A DNA stretch of 64,000 bases from an uncultured Bacteroidales bacterium. Lineage in GTDB: Bacteria; Bacteroidota; Bacteroidia; Bacteroidales; UBA932. Position numbers and translations under genes: made by a program. The stretch lies in the NCBI GenBank assembly GCA_944322715.1, contig CALUPT010000015.1:1-64000 (forward strand), read 5' to 3'. Below the pieces are notes generated by a model. The model saw only the letters and a program-made list of their open reading frames with translations. It made no database searches and had not been told where the DNA came from. Shown piece after piece: positions 54,413 through 62,140 of the stretch (position 1 is the stretch's first letter; the number at the start of each line of letters is the position of its first letter).

Positions 54413-55465
54413 ATGATTATGAGACTTCCGGCGGAATGGGAAAGACAGAGCGGCGTACAGCTTACATGGCCGCACTGCGACACGGAGTGGTATCGGCTCG
54501 ACATGGTATTAGAGTGCTATGTGGACATTGCCATCAATATTGTAAGGTTCGAGCCCCTGCTTATAGTCTGCAGGGATATCGGTGAGGCCAAAGGTGACAT
54601 ATCGAGGGTCTGCAGTGACCGCGGATGGTCTCTCGACATGTCCAGGGTGACTTTCTGCCAGGCTCCCCTCAATGATACATGGGCCCGTGACCACGGCGGC
54701 ATAGCTGTGTACGGAGATGATGGAGAGAAGTACCTTTATGATTTCGTGTTCAACGGATGGGGGCTGAAGTTTGCCGCCAATCTCGACAACAGGATTACAA
54801 GGACCATCTTTTCACAAGGTGTCTTCGAAGATGATGTCATCGGGGCGGACATGCGGCCTTTCGTCCTTGAAGGGGGAAGCATTGATACGGATGGCCGGGG
54901 TACATTGCTTACGACGACCGGGTGTCTGACCAGCGTCAACCGCAATGACCATCTGACAAGGGATGAGATAGAGGCTGAACTGAAGAAGATATTCGGACTG
55001 GAGAGGGTGCTGTGGCTCGACCACGGAGGGATAATAGGGGATGATACCGATGGGCATGTGGATACTTTGGCCAGGTTCTGTTCTCCCGATACCATAGCAT
55101 ACGTGCAGTGTACCGATCCGGATGATCCGCACTATGATGACCTGGCGGAAATGGAGCGTGAGCTGCGTTCATTCAGGACTCCGGACGGAAAACGGTACCG
55201 GCTTGTCCCCCTCCCTCTTCCGGATGCGCTTTACCTTGATGACTACAGGCTTCCGGCATCGTATGCCAATTTCCTGATAGTCAATGGAGGCGTACTCGTT
55301 CCAGGTTCAGGGTCGGATAAGGATGAGGAGGCGAGGAAACGTCTGCAGGAGGTTTTCCCTGACAGGGAGGTGGTTGTCATTGACTGCAGGGCCCTGCTTT
55401 CGGGGCACGGCTCGCTGCACTGCGTGACAATGCAGTTCCCTGACGGCTGGCTCCGCTCCGTATGA
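54413..55465 (+). CDS. aguA: Agmatine deiminase
   Basis: A 350-residue enzyme of the peptidyl-arginine-deiminase-like family. It starts MIMRLPAEWERQSGVQLTWP; conserved active-site stretches are NDTWARDHGGIAVYG, FVLEGGSIDTDGRGTLLTTT, GDDTDGHVDTLARF, and the nucleophile Cys in LLSGHGSLHCVTMQFP near the C-terminus. It turns agmatine into N-carbamoylputrescine, the substrate of the amidase encoded by the next gene. An ATG two codons on (54419) is also possible. A repeat array lies between the two genes. Confidence 0.88.
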   Translation: MIMRLPAEWERQSGVQLTWPHCDTEWYRLDMVLECYVDIAINIVRFEPLLIVCRDIGEAKGDISRVCSDRGWSLDMSRVTFCQAPLNDTWARDHGGIAVYGDDGEKYLYDFVFNGWGLKFAANLDNRITRTIFSQGVFEDDVIGADMRPFVLEGGSIDTDGRGTLLTTTGCLTSVNRNDHLTRDEIEAELKKIFGLERVLWLDHGGIIGDDTDGHVDTLARFCSPDTIAYVQCTDPDDPHYDDLAEMERELRSFRTPDGKRYRLVPLPLPDALYLDDYRLPASYANFLIVNGGVLVPGSGSDKDEEARKRLQEVFPDREVVVIDCRALLSGHGSLHCVTMQFPDGWLRSV

Positions 55466-55514
55466 CCTGCCGCGGCATTGTATCCGGAGTCGGAGTGCAG
55501 CCATAGAGAAATGA

Positions 55515-55620
55515 GGAATTGTCATTCCGGGCGAAGCCATAGAGCAATATTAAATTGTCATTCCGGGCGAAGCCCAATGATTATTATTGAATGTCATTCT
55601 GAGCGAAGCGAAGAATCTGA
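55515..55620 (+). repeat. Three-unit 36-bp-period repeat array between aguA and aguB
   Basis: The core starts at 55520, 55556 and 55592, 36 bp apart: TGTCATTCCGGGCGAAGC twice, then TGTCATTCTGAGCGAAGC followed by GAAGAATCTG. The last unit is the canonical form seen in the arginine operon. On the strand of transcription the orientation is the same as at the other four sites. Confidence 0.85.
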
Positions 55621-55634
55621 TATAACGGACAAAA

Positions 55635-55706
55635 CTGACATTGGAAACATATCCAATGTCAGATAAAGATGAATTTAGTATTATTGTAGATAAAACTGAC
55701 ATTGGA
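55635..55706 (+). promoter_or_regulatory. Three-armed repeat in the aguB leader (possible alternative hairpins)
   Basis: CTGACATTGGA occurs at 55635-55645 and again at 55696-55706; its exact complement TCCAATGTCAG lies between them at 55652-55662. The middle arm can pair with either outer arm, with a 6-base or a 33-base loop. The second choice puts a stem one base before the aguB start codon (55708) and would cover its ribosome-binding region. A regulatory switch is possible; a chance duplication is the alternative. Confidence 0.5.
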
Positions 55707-55707
55707 T

Positions 55708-56589
55708 ATGAACATACTGAAAGTAGGAATGGTGCAGCAGTCATGCACTGATGACATTGCGGCCAACATCGCGAAACTGAAAGAGAACATCAGAAAGGCC
55801 GCTGCAATGGGGGCCCGTCTCATCGTGCTCCAGGAACTGCACAATTCCGTATATTTCTGCAAACATGAGGATGCGTCTCTCTGCGACCTTGCGGAACCTG
55901 TACCCGGACCATCGACCGAGATTTTCGGCGCACTGGCGAAAGAACTCGGGGTTGTGCTGGTCCTCTCGCTGTTCGAGCGCAGGACAGCCGGGATATACCA
56001 CAATACGGCAGTCGTGATCGAGAAGGATGGTTCCATAGCAGGCAAGTACCGCAAGATGCATATCCCGGATGACCCTTGCTATTACGAGAAGTTCTATTTC
56101 ACTCCCGGAGACACGGGCTTTTATCCGATACATACTTCCGTCGGTGAACTCGGAGTGCTCGTGTGCTGGGACCAGTGGTATCCTGAGGCTGCACGTTTGA
56201 TGGCGTTGAACGGGGCGCAGATACTCATCTATCCGACGGCAATCGGCGGCGTGGCTACGGACTCTCCTTTCGAACAGGCTTTGCAGTGCGATGCATGGCG
56301 TCTCGTCCAGAGAGGGCATGCCGTGGCAAACGGCCTCCCCGTAGTGACCGTCAACAGGACAGGACATGAGGATGATCCATCGGGAAACACTCCCGGCATC
56401 GATTTCTGGGGCTGTTCCTTTGCTGCAGGCCCTCAGGGAGAGATAATTTCCGTGTTCGAGGATGAGGAAGATGTGAAGGTCGCGGACATAGACCTTGACA
56501 GGACAGAATATGTCCGCCGCGGATGGCCTTTCTTCCGGGACCGCCGTATCGATGCGTACGGCGACATTCTCCTCCGTTACGGCAAATGA
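55708..56589 (+). CDS. aguB: N-carbamoylputrescine amidase
   Basis: A 293-residue nitrilase-superfamily enzyme. The Glu-Lys-Cys triad is visible: VLQELHNSVYFC (Glu), GKYRKMHIPDDPCYYEKFYF (Lys) and GVLVCWDQWYPEAARL (Cys). NRTGHEDDPSG-type and FWGCSFAAGPQGEII segments match plant and bacterial N-carbamoylputrescine amidases. It makes putrescine, carbon dioxide and ammonia from the product of AguA. The ATG at 55708 was chosen; a TTG two codons upstream is less likely. It is preceded by the three-armed leader repeat. Confidence 0.92.
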   Translation: MNILKVGMVQQSCTDDIAANIAKLKENIRKAAAMGARLIVLQELHNSVYFCKHEDASLCDLAEPVPGPSTEIFGALAKELGVVLVLSLFERRTAGIYHNTAVVIEKDGSIAGKYRKMHIPDDPCYYEKFYFTPGDTGFYPIHTSVGELGVLVCWDQWYPEAARLMALNGAQILIYPTAIGGVATDSPFEQALQCDAWRLVQRGHAVANGLPVVTVNRTGHEDDPSGNTPGIDFWGCSFAAGPQGEIISVFEDEEDVKVADIDLDRTEYVRRGWPFFRDRRIDAYGDILLRYGK

Positions 56590-56660
56590 TGTCCGGAACA
56601 GGTCAACCTCCGTGAATAGGCAAAACATTGATAAATGTAATAACTTAACAGTATAAAATT

Positions 56661-57845
56661 ATGGCATCGATCGGTACAACATTCACAAGGTATGGTAAGA
56701 AAGCCCTCCTGTGCGGTTCTGGAGAGCTGGGAAAGGAAGTCGCAATCGAACTGGAGCGCTTCGGAGTCCAGGTTGTCGCCCTTGACAAATACGAGGGTGC
56801 ACCGGCCATGCATATTGCCAATTCCTTCCATGTCATCCCGATGCTGGATGGCAAGGCTCTGCGGGAAGTGATAGAGCAGGAAAAACCGGACTATATCATT
56901 CCGGAAATCGAGGCCATAGCGACAGATGAACTGGTGGCCCTTGAAAAGGAAGGATATACGGTCATTCCTACTGCCAATGCCGCAAGACTGACAATGAACA
57001 GGGAAGGTATCCGGAGGCTCGCTGCCGAGACGCTCGGACTTCCGACATCGAGGTATGCATTTGCAGAGACAAGGGAAGATTTCGACAGGGCGGTCGGCGA
57101 GATCGGCATCCCCTGCGTGGTCAAGCCTGTCATGAGTTCTTCCGGTCACGGGCAGAGCGTGATACGCAGTGAAGAGGATATCGACAGGGCCTGGCATATA
57201 TCCCAGGAGGGAGGCCGCGCCGGCAGCGGAAAGGTGATAGTCGAGGGATTCGTGGATTTTGACTATGAGATCACCCTCCTGACTGTCCGTCACTGTGCCG
57301 GCACCACATTCCTCAAGCCGATAGGCCATCATCAGGTCGATGGAGATTACCGCGAGTCATGGCAGCCTCAGGACATGTCGCCTGCCGCAATAGCGAAGGC
57401 CGAACATATCGCGGGGAAGATAACGGATGCCCTCGGTGGATACGGGATTTTCGGTGTCGAACTGTTTGTCAAAGGGGAGGATGTCATTTTCAGCGAAGTC
57501 TCTCCTCGTCCGCATGATACCGGTATGGTGACAATGATTTCGCAGGACATGTCTGAATTCGCCCTTCACGCAAGGGCCGTGCTCGGCCTGCCGGTTCCCG
57601 AAGTGAAGTTCTACGGTCCGTCCGCTTCCAAGGCCATAGTCGTGGAGGGAGACACGAGGGAATACGAGTTCTGCGATCTTGAGAAAGTGCTTGAGGAGCC
57701 GGGTGTCAGCATGAGGATTTTCGGCAAGCCTGAAATCAAAGGCCATCGCCGTCTGGGCGTTCTGCTTGCGACAGCCCCTACGGTAGAGGAGGCTCTCGCC
57801 AAGGTCGAGAGGGCATACGCAAAACTCACTGTCAAGGTCTATTGA
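56661..57845 (+). CDS. purT: Formate-dependent phosphoribosylglycinamide formyltransferase
   Basis: A 394-residue ATP-grasp enzyme of purine synthesis. The N-terminal fold starts [20 protein letters not shown], and the family segments [40 protein letters not shown] and [20 protein letters not shown] (ATP-grasp) follow. Near the C-terminus [20 protein letters not shown] carries metal-binding residues. It uses formate and ATP to formylate GAR without folate. Length and start are typical. Downstream there is a short hairpin (GGACAGG 57854-57860, CCTGTCC) that could end transcription. Confidence 0.93.
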   Translation: MASIGTTFTRYGKKALLCGSGELGKEVAIELERFGVQVVALDKYEGAPAMHIANSFHVIPMLDGKALREVIEQEKPDYIIPEIEAIATDELVALEKEGYTVIPTANAARLTMNREGIRRLAAETLGLPTSRYAFAETREDFDRAVGEIGIPCVVKPVMSSSGHGQSVIRSEEDIDRAWHISQEGGRAGSGKVIVEGFVDFDYEITLLTVRHCAGTTFLKPIGHHQVDGDYRESWQPQDMSPAAIAKAEHIAGKITDALGGYGIFGVELFVKGEDVIFSEVSPRPHDTGMVTMISQDMSEFALHARAVLGLPVPEVKFYGPSASKAIVVEGDTREYEFCDLEKVLEEPGVSMRIFGKPEIKGHRRLGVLLATAPTVEEALAKVERAYAKLTVKVY

Positions 57846-57918
57846 TGCTGCATCTGGACAGGATACGGAATATCCCTGTCCCTGCTTCAGATGGCCGAAT
57901 GAAAGTGTGCCGGACCGG

Positions 57919-58776
57919 TCATTCGGACTGGTCCAGCATTTTCAGGTTGTGTTCGGCCTTGATACGGTCGATGATTGCGCATACGACCTTGAATGTCCGG
58001 CTTTCAGCGGTATAGACGGCGGGAGTAATGAAATTGACCCTTTTCTGTTTCAGGAGTTTCCGTGCAGTTGCCTTCTTCCTGCTGATCAAGGGGTTGTAGA
58101 CTGCTATGGAATTGCCTCCGAACATTTTGACTATCTTCATGCATGGTACATCCGTCTCCCCATCGCCGAAATAGATCATGTGAGGGAACGGAATCCTCTT
58201 GTTTTCCTCAAGCTGGCTCTCGTTCACCTTCTTGTTGTCCCGGATGCTGAGGATACCTTTGTTGATCTTGAATATGAACTGGGTCTTGGCCGTATAGTCC
58301 ACCGCGACTCCCGGCCACACCGCCTCCCCTTCTTCGTTGTACAGGAAAGAGCAGGCGAAGATTCTCTTGAATTCATGCGCTATCGGTGTCCCTTCCACGA
58401 TTTCCGCAAGCCCTGAAGAATTGATATAGTGCTCGATTGTCACCCCGTGTTCCTTGCCGTACCTGTTCACGAGCCCGAACCATTCCCTGACTCCATCGAA
58501 CAGCTCTATGTCCTTGCCGAACCTCTGGAAATCCTCCCTGCGCAGCTTGATACCCTGCCTGCGTGCCTCATCGAACATGAGTTTCATGTAGCTCAGTATG
58601 TTGCTGGCATCCTGCCCCTTGGCGATGTCATCACTCATCCTCCAGAATTCCTCGGGACTTTTCCCTATGGCCTGGATAAAGCCGAATTCCTGCATGTTCC
58701 CCGGCGACAGTGTCCCGTCGAAGTCATATATCAGTGCGACAATGGGTTTCTTTCTCATAGAGTCATAGATTTTCAT
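57919..58776 (-). CDS. HAD-superfamily phosphatase
   Basis: A 285-residue haloacid-dehalogenase-type hydrolase. Motif I is ALIYDFDGTLSPGNM (Asp nucleophile), motif II is around EHYINSSGLAEIVEGT, and motif III/IV is MIYFGDGETDVPCMKIVKMF with the metal-binding GDGETD. A large helical cap fills residues 40-110. Substrate cannot be told; it resembles the PSP-like HAD proteins of Bacteroidales. The start MKIYDSMRKKPIV was chosen because the next upstream ATG lies within the promoter region; a start 18 bases downstream is possible. Confidence 0.82.
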   Translation of the reverse strand: MKIYDSMRKKPIVALIYDFDGTLSPGNMQEFGFIQAIGKSPEEFWRMSDDIAKGQDASNILSYMKLMFDEARRQGIKLRREDFQRFGKDIELFDGVREWFGLVNRYGKEHGVTIEHYINSSGLAEIVEGTPIAHEFKRIFACSFLYNEEGEAVWPGVAVDYTAKTQFIFKINKGILSIRDNKKVNESQLEENKRIPFPHMIYFGDGETDVPCMKIVKMFGGNSIAVYNPLISRKKATARKLLKQKRVNFITPAVYTAESRTFKVVCAIIDRIKAEHNLKMLDQSE

Positions 58777-58783
58777 GTCTCTA

Positions 58784-58791
58784 CAAATATA
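58784..58791 (-). promoter_or_regulatory. Predicted -7 element for the HAD phosphatase gene
   Basis: TATATTTG on the minus strand, 8 bases from the chosen start, implying a nearly leaderless message or use of the later ATG at 58758. It lies 14 bases from the opposing -7 element. Confidence 0.4.
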
Positions 58792-58805
58792 GTGTAATTT
58801 TTTCG

Positions 58806-58813
58806 TAACTTTG
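58806..58813 (+). promoter_or_regulatory. Predicted -7 element for the acyl-CoA ligase gene
   Basis: TAACTTTG, 40 bases before the start codon at 58854. It stands back to back with the minus-strand element at 58784-58791. Confidence 0.45.
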
Positions 58814-58853
58814 CCGGATAACAAGGCTTTATAAGCCAGACAGAACAGTTGCT

Positions 58854-60497
58854 ATGGAACATTATTTTACAAGACTTGGGGAATCGATGAGGAAGAACTG
58901 GGACAGGCCCGCCCTGTGCAACTATCACGGAGAGGTGTTCACTTTCGGGGACCTTGCCGCCAGAATCGAGAGATTCCACATCGTTTTCGAGACGATAGGA
59001 CTTGGGAAAGGGGACAGGATAGCCATCTGCGCAAAGAATTCCGCAAGATGGGCCGTCTCTTTCCTCGCAGTAACCACATACGGGACTGTGGTGGTCCCGA
59101 TTCTTGCCGATTTCCATCCGGACAGCATCAATTCTCTTGTGGACCATTCGGAAAGCAGGATACTGTTTACCGATCCTGATATCTGGAACAAGCTGGACAT
59201 AAAGAAAATGCCCGGAATCAGGACAGTGGTGTCCGTCCATGATTTCAGTATCCTCTATACTGCGGACAGTCATCATGCAGAGGCTCTTGCGAATCTGCAG
59301 GAGCGGTTCGATGCCAGATTCCCGGATGGCGTAAGGCCCGAGGACGTACATTATCCTGTCGACAATGCCGGAGATCTTGCCATAATCAATTATACATCCG
59401 GTACAACGAGCGCTCCCAAAGGTGTGATGCTCAGGTACGAATGCCTTTCATCGAATGTGCAGTTCGGTCAGGACAGGATACCGTCCGACAATACCGACTC
59501 CATTGTCTCCATGCTTCCTCTTGCGCACATGTACGGGATGATGTACGAATTCCTCTATCCTTTGTGCGGTGGTACCGCCATATATTTCCTCGGCAAGACC
59601 CCGACGCCTGCAATGCTTCTTGGCGCCATGAAGGAAGTGCGTCCTTATCTGGTCGTTACGGTTCCTCTTGTGATGGAGAAGATTTTCAAGAGCGCCGTGC
59701 AGCCGACGCTAAAGAAGCCGGTGATGAAAGTCCTGACGGCTATTCCCGGGATAAATGCCTTTATTTTCAAGGCTATACGGAAGAAACTCCTGACGGCGTT
59801 CGGAGGCAATGTGAGGATGATCATCATGGGAGGGGCTGCGCTGAATCCGGATGTGGAGAAATGGTTCAAGAAGTTCAGGCTTCCGTTTACCGTCGGATAC
59901 GGGATGACCGAGGCCGCCCCGCTGCTCGCTTACGAGGAATGGAGCAAGTTCGTGCCGAGATCCTGCGGCAAGGCTGTCGACAGAGTGGAGGTCCGCATAG
60001 ATTCCGAGGATCCGCAGCATGTCGCCGGCGAGATCCAGGCCAGGGGAGTGAACATCATGAGCGGATATTACAAGAATGAAGAGGCGACAAAGGCGGCCTT
60101 CACGGCCGATGGCTGGATGAATACGGGGGATCTCGGCGTGATGGATCAGGATGGAAACATATTCATCAGAGGCCGGAGCAAGAACATGATCCTTTCTTCC
60201 AACGGTCAGAATATCTATCCCGAAGAGATAGAGGCTGTTGTCAACAGCGAACCGTATGTCATCGAGTCTGTGGTCGTGGACAGGAATTCGAAACTGGTCG
60301 CACTTGTCTATCCGGACAGGGACAGACTGCAGGCGGATGGAGTAGGGGAGGACGGTATCGAAGGTCTGATGTCCGGAATGATTGCATCCGTCAACAAGTC
60401 TCTTCCGGTGTACAGCAGGCTGGCCCGAGTCGAAGTCATGGACAAGCCTTTCGAGAAGACTCCGAAAATGAGCATAAAGAGATTCCTGTACAGTTAG
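58854..60497 (+). CDS. AMP-forming long-chain acyl-CoA synthetase-like protein
   Basis: A 547-residue member of the ANL superfamily. The AMP-binding P-loop is INYTSGTTSAPKGVMLRYEC near residue 178; FTVGYGMTEAAPLLAYEEWS and GWMNTGDLGVMDQDGNIFIR follow, then the catalytic-Lys tail in KPFEKTPKMSIKRFL. FadD-like long-chain fatty acid activation is the best guess; acyl-ACP or other acids cannot be excluded. It is divergent from the HAD gene, and a hairpin follows its stop. Confidence 0.87.
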   Translation: MEHYFTRLGESMRKNWDRPALCNYHGEVFTFGDLAARIERFHIVFETIGLGKGDRIAICAKNSARWAVSFLAVTTYGTVVVPILADFHPDSINSLVDHSESRILFTDPDIWNKLDIKKMPGIRTVVSVHDFSILYTADSHHAEALANLQERFDARFPDGVRPEDVHYPVDNAGDLAIINYTSGTTSAPKGVMLRYECLSSNVQFGQDRIPSDNTDSIVSMLPLAHMYGMMYEFLYPLCGGTAIYFLGKTPTPAMLLGAMKEVRPYLVVTVPLVMEKIFKSAVQPTLKKPVMKVLTAIPGINAFIFKAIRKKLLTAFGGNVRMIIMGGAALNPDVEKWFKKFRLPFTVGYGMTEAAPLLAYEEWSKFVPRSCGKAVDRVEVRIDSEDPQHVAGEIQARGVNIMSGYYKNEEATKAAFTADGWMNTGDLGVMDQDGNIFIRGRSKNMILSSNGQNIYPEEIEAVVNSEPYVIESVVVDRNSKLVALVYPDRDRLQADGVGEDGIEGLMSGMIASVNKSLPVYSRLARVEVMDKPFEKTPKMSIKRFLYS

Positions 60498-60528
60498 CAT
60501 GGCTGTCTGAAGAAGTCTCCGGGTTTGA

Positions 60529-60563
60529 GAATCCCTCCGGTGCTGCAACTATCGGAGGGATTC
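60529..60563. terminator. Hairpin after the acyl-CoA ligase gene
   Basis: GAATCCCTCCG (60529-60539) and CGGAGGGATTC (60553-60563) form a perfect 11-bp stem around a 13-base loop. There is no long T-run on the plus strand, so termination is likely but not certain. Confidence 0.6.
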
Positions 60564-60608
60564 CTGCATCTATGCGAATGCCGGTTACACAGCCGGCATT
60601 CATACTCT

Positions 60609-61262
60609 ATGAACAGGTTTGTCGTAATAATATTGTCTTTGCTGCTTTCTTTTCCTTTGTCTGCCGGAGTGAAAAGGGAAAGGCCTCCGTTTGATCTGAG
60701 GAAACATGAATTTGCCCTGAGCGGGGCCGTTTTTCCCGGCAGATATGCTTTCGGCTATGACTTCGATTCCGATGCGGCCGGTCATGATGCCGGTTACGGT
60801 TCCGTTGCGGGACTGTATGATGATGCTCGGACGTACAACAAGGAGAGGGTGACTGATTCCTGGGTCCTGTCCTATACGTATAATTTCACCGATGCCTTTT
60901 CGCTGTCCGCCGGTCTCGGCTATGAAGGGGGATGGAGCGAGTATTACAGTCGGGCTGACGACTCGAAGATCAGGGTTGCGGAATGTCATTATATCACTCC
61001 CATGGTGACGGCAAGGTTCAGCTGGCTCAACAGGAACCTTGTCCGGATGTATTCGTCTGCCGGGGCAGGAGTGTCGGTCGCATTTGCGAAAGCATATAAT
61101 GTGGCTGATGGAACCGGCAATGCAAAGTCTCCTCAGGCGCATCTTTCCCTGCAGCTGACCCCGGTAGGCATATCCGTCGGCCGGGACCTTTTCGGATTCT
61201 TCGAGATAGGTGTAGGGACTGTATATGTGGGAGGCTGTCTGGGAATTGGTTACAGGTTCTAA
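60609..61262 (+). CDS. Putative outer-membrane beta-barrel protein
   Basis: A 217-residue protein with a signal peptide (MNRFVVIILSLLLSFPLSAG). The mature part shows alternating polar and hydrophobic strands, for example SWVLSYTYNFTDAFSLSAGL and GYEGGWSEYYSRADD, and ends with the aromatic LGIGYRF typical of barrels recognised by BamA. I do not recognise a named family. The ATG at 60609 is chosen for the signal peptide; the open frame extends upstream into the terminator hairpin. A lipoprotein gene follows 12 bases after. Confidence 0.7.
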   Translation: MNRFVVIILSLLLSFPLSAGVKRERPPFDLRKHEFALSGAVFPGRYAFGYDFDSDAAGHDAGYGSVAGLYDDARTYNKERVTDSWVLSYTYNFTDAFSLSAGLGYEGGWSEYYSRADDSKIRVAECHYITPMVTARFSWLNRNLVRMYSSAGAGVSVAFAKAYNVADGTGNAKSPQAHLSLQLTPVGISVGRDLFGFFEIGVGTVYVGGCLGIGYRF

Positions 61263-61274
61263 TGCGATATCGAC

Positions 61275-62000
61275 ATGAGGAAAATCATATATGCAACGGC
61301 TGTCTTTTCTGCTCTTCTCCTGTCCGGATGCGTGATGTACAGCGACAAGGATGAAGAGGAGAATCCGCAGCTGGACGTGTCCGACATGATGTATGTCAGA
61401 TATGTAGCGCCATTGTTCAGAACAGCCGAACTGGCTGATTTCTTTGACAGATACCAGACTGTCAGGGATGACAGGGAGCAGTCAGAGGCTTTGGGGGCCG
61501 GCTGTTTCGGGGAATACTTCATCTCCGGAAACCTTCATTATGAAGAGTTTTCCGCGTATCCGATGTGGGGAAAGATCTCTCTGACCGACACTCCGGGCGA
61601 ATACGTCTGTATCCCGGCAGGTACGGGGTTATGGGACGATATTGATGCCGAATATTCAGTCAAGGCTTTAGGCGGCAGGAGGTACAGCATATCATGCGAT
61701 GCATCCGATGATACTGACAAGGAATGGAAGTCGCTCTCTGTGGATGCCGTCATCGACTGCAGTTCCGCAGTCTTCTCCATGACAGAGTCCCTGTATGTTG
61801 AGTACGAGGAAGATATTGCGGAAGATAAGGTGACGGTTGTCATGACTTCTCCCGGAAGCGGTCTTTCCGTCCCTCTCTGCAGTAACGGGCAAGTGAGTCT
61901 TTATCCCTCAGATGGAGTGCTGCACTTCGAGATATCCGGCGATGTCGTTGATTCTTTCGATGCCGGATACAGGGATGGCAATCCTGAAATCCTTGATTGA
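61275..62000 (+). CDS. Lipoprotein of unknown function
   Basis: A 241-residue lipoprotein, lipid on Cys19 (FSALLLSGC), with an acidic start to the mature part (DKDEEENPQLDV). The body has mixed strands (YEEFSAYPMWGKISLTDTPG; LGGRRYSISCDASDDTDKEW; AEDKVTVVMTSPGSGLSVPL) with several Cys. No family recognised. It follows the barrel gene by 12 bases and ends before a clear terminator, so the two form a small envelope operon. Confidence 0.75.
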   Translation: MRKIIYATAVFSALLLSGCVMYSDKDEEENPQLDVSDMMYVRYVAPLFRTAELADFFDRYQTVRDDREQSEALGAGCFGEYFISGNLHYEEFSAYPMWGKISLTDTPGEYVCIPAGTGLWDDIDAEYSVKALGGRRYSISCDASDDTDKEWKSLSVDAVIDCSSAVFSMTESLYVEYEEDIAEDKVTVVMTSPGSGLSVPLCSNGQVSLYPSDGVLHFEISGDVVDSFDAGYRDGNPEILD

Positions 62001-62018
62001 CCTGTTTTTTTTGATTGG

Positions 62019-62046
62019 GGCTGACAATTTGTCAGCCTTTTTGTTT
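62019..62046 (+). terminator. Intrinsic terminator before htpG
   Basis: GGCTGAC (62019-62025) and GTCAGCC (62031-62037) with a 5-base loop, followed by TTTTTG. It separates the lipoprotein gene from htpG. Confidence 0.85.
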
Positions 62047-62140
62047 GGAATGCCTTTTGACTTTTACTGCGTGTCATTTCCTGTGGCAGCCTTGACGGGC
62101 AGACAGGAATAATCTGAAATAATATAAGGAGACATAGATT

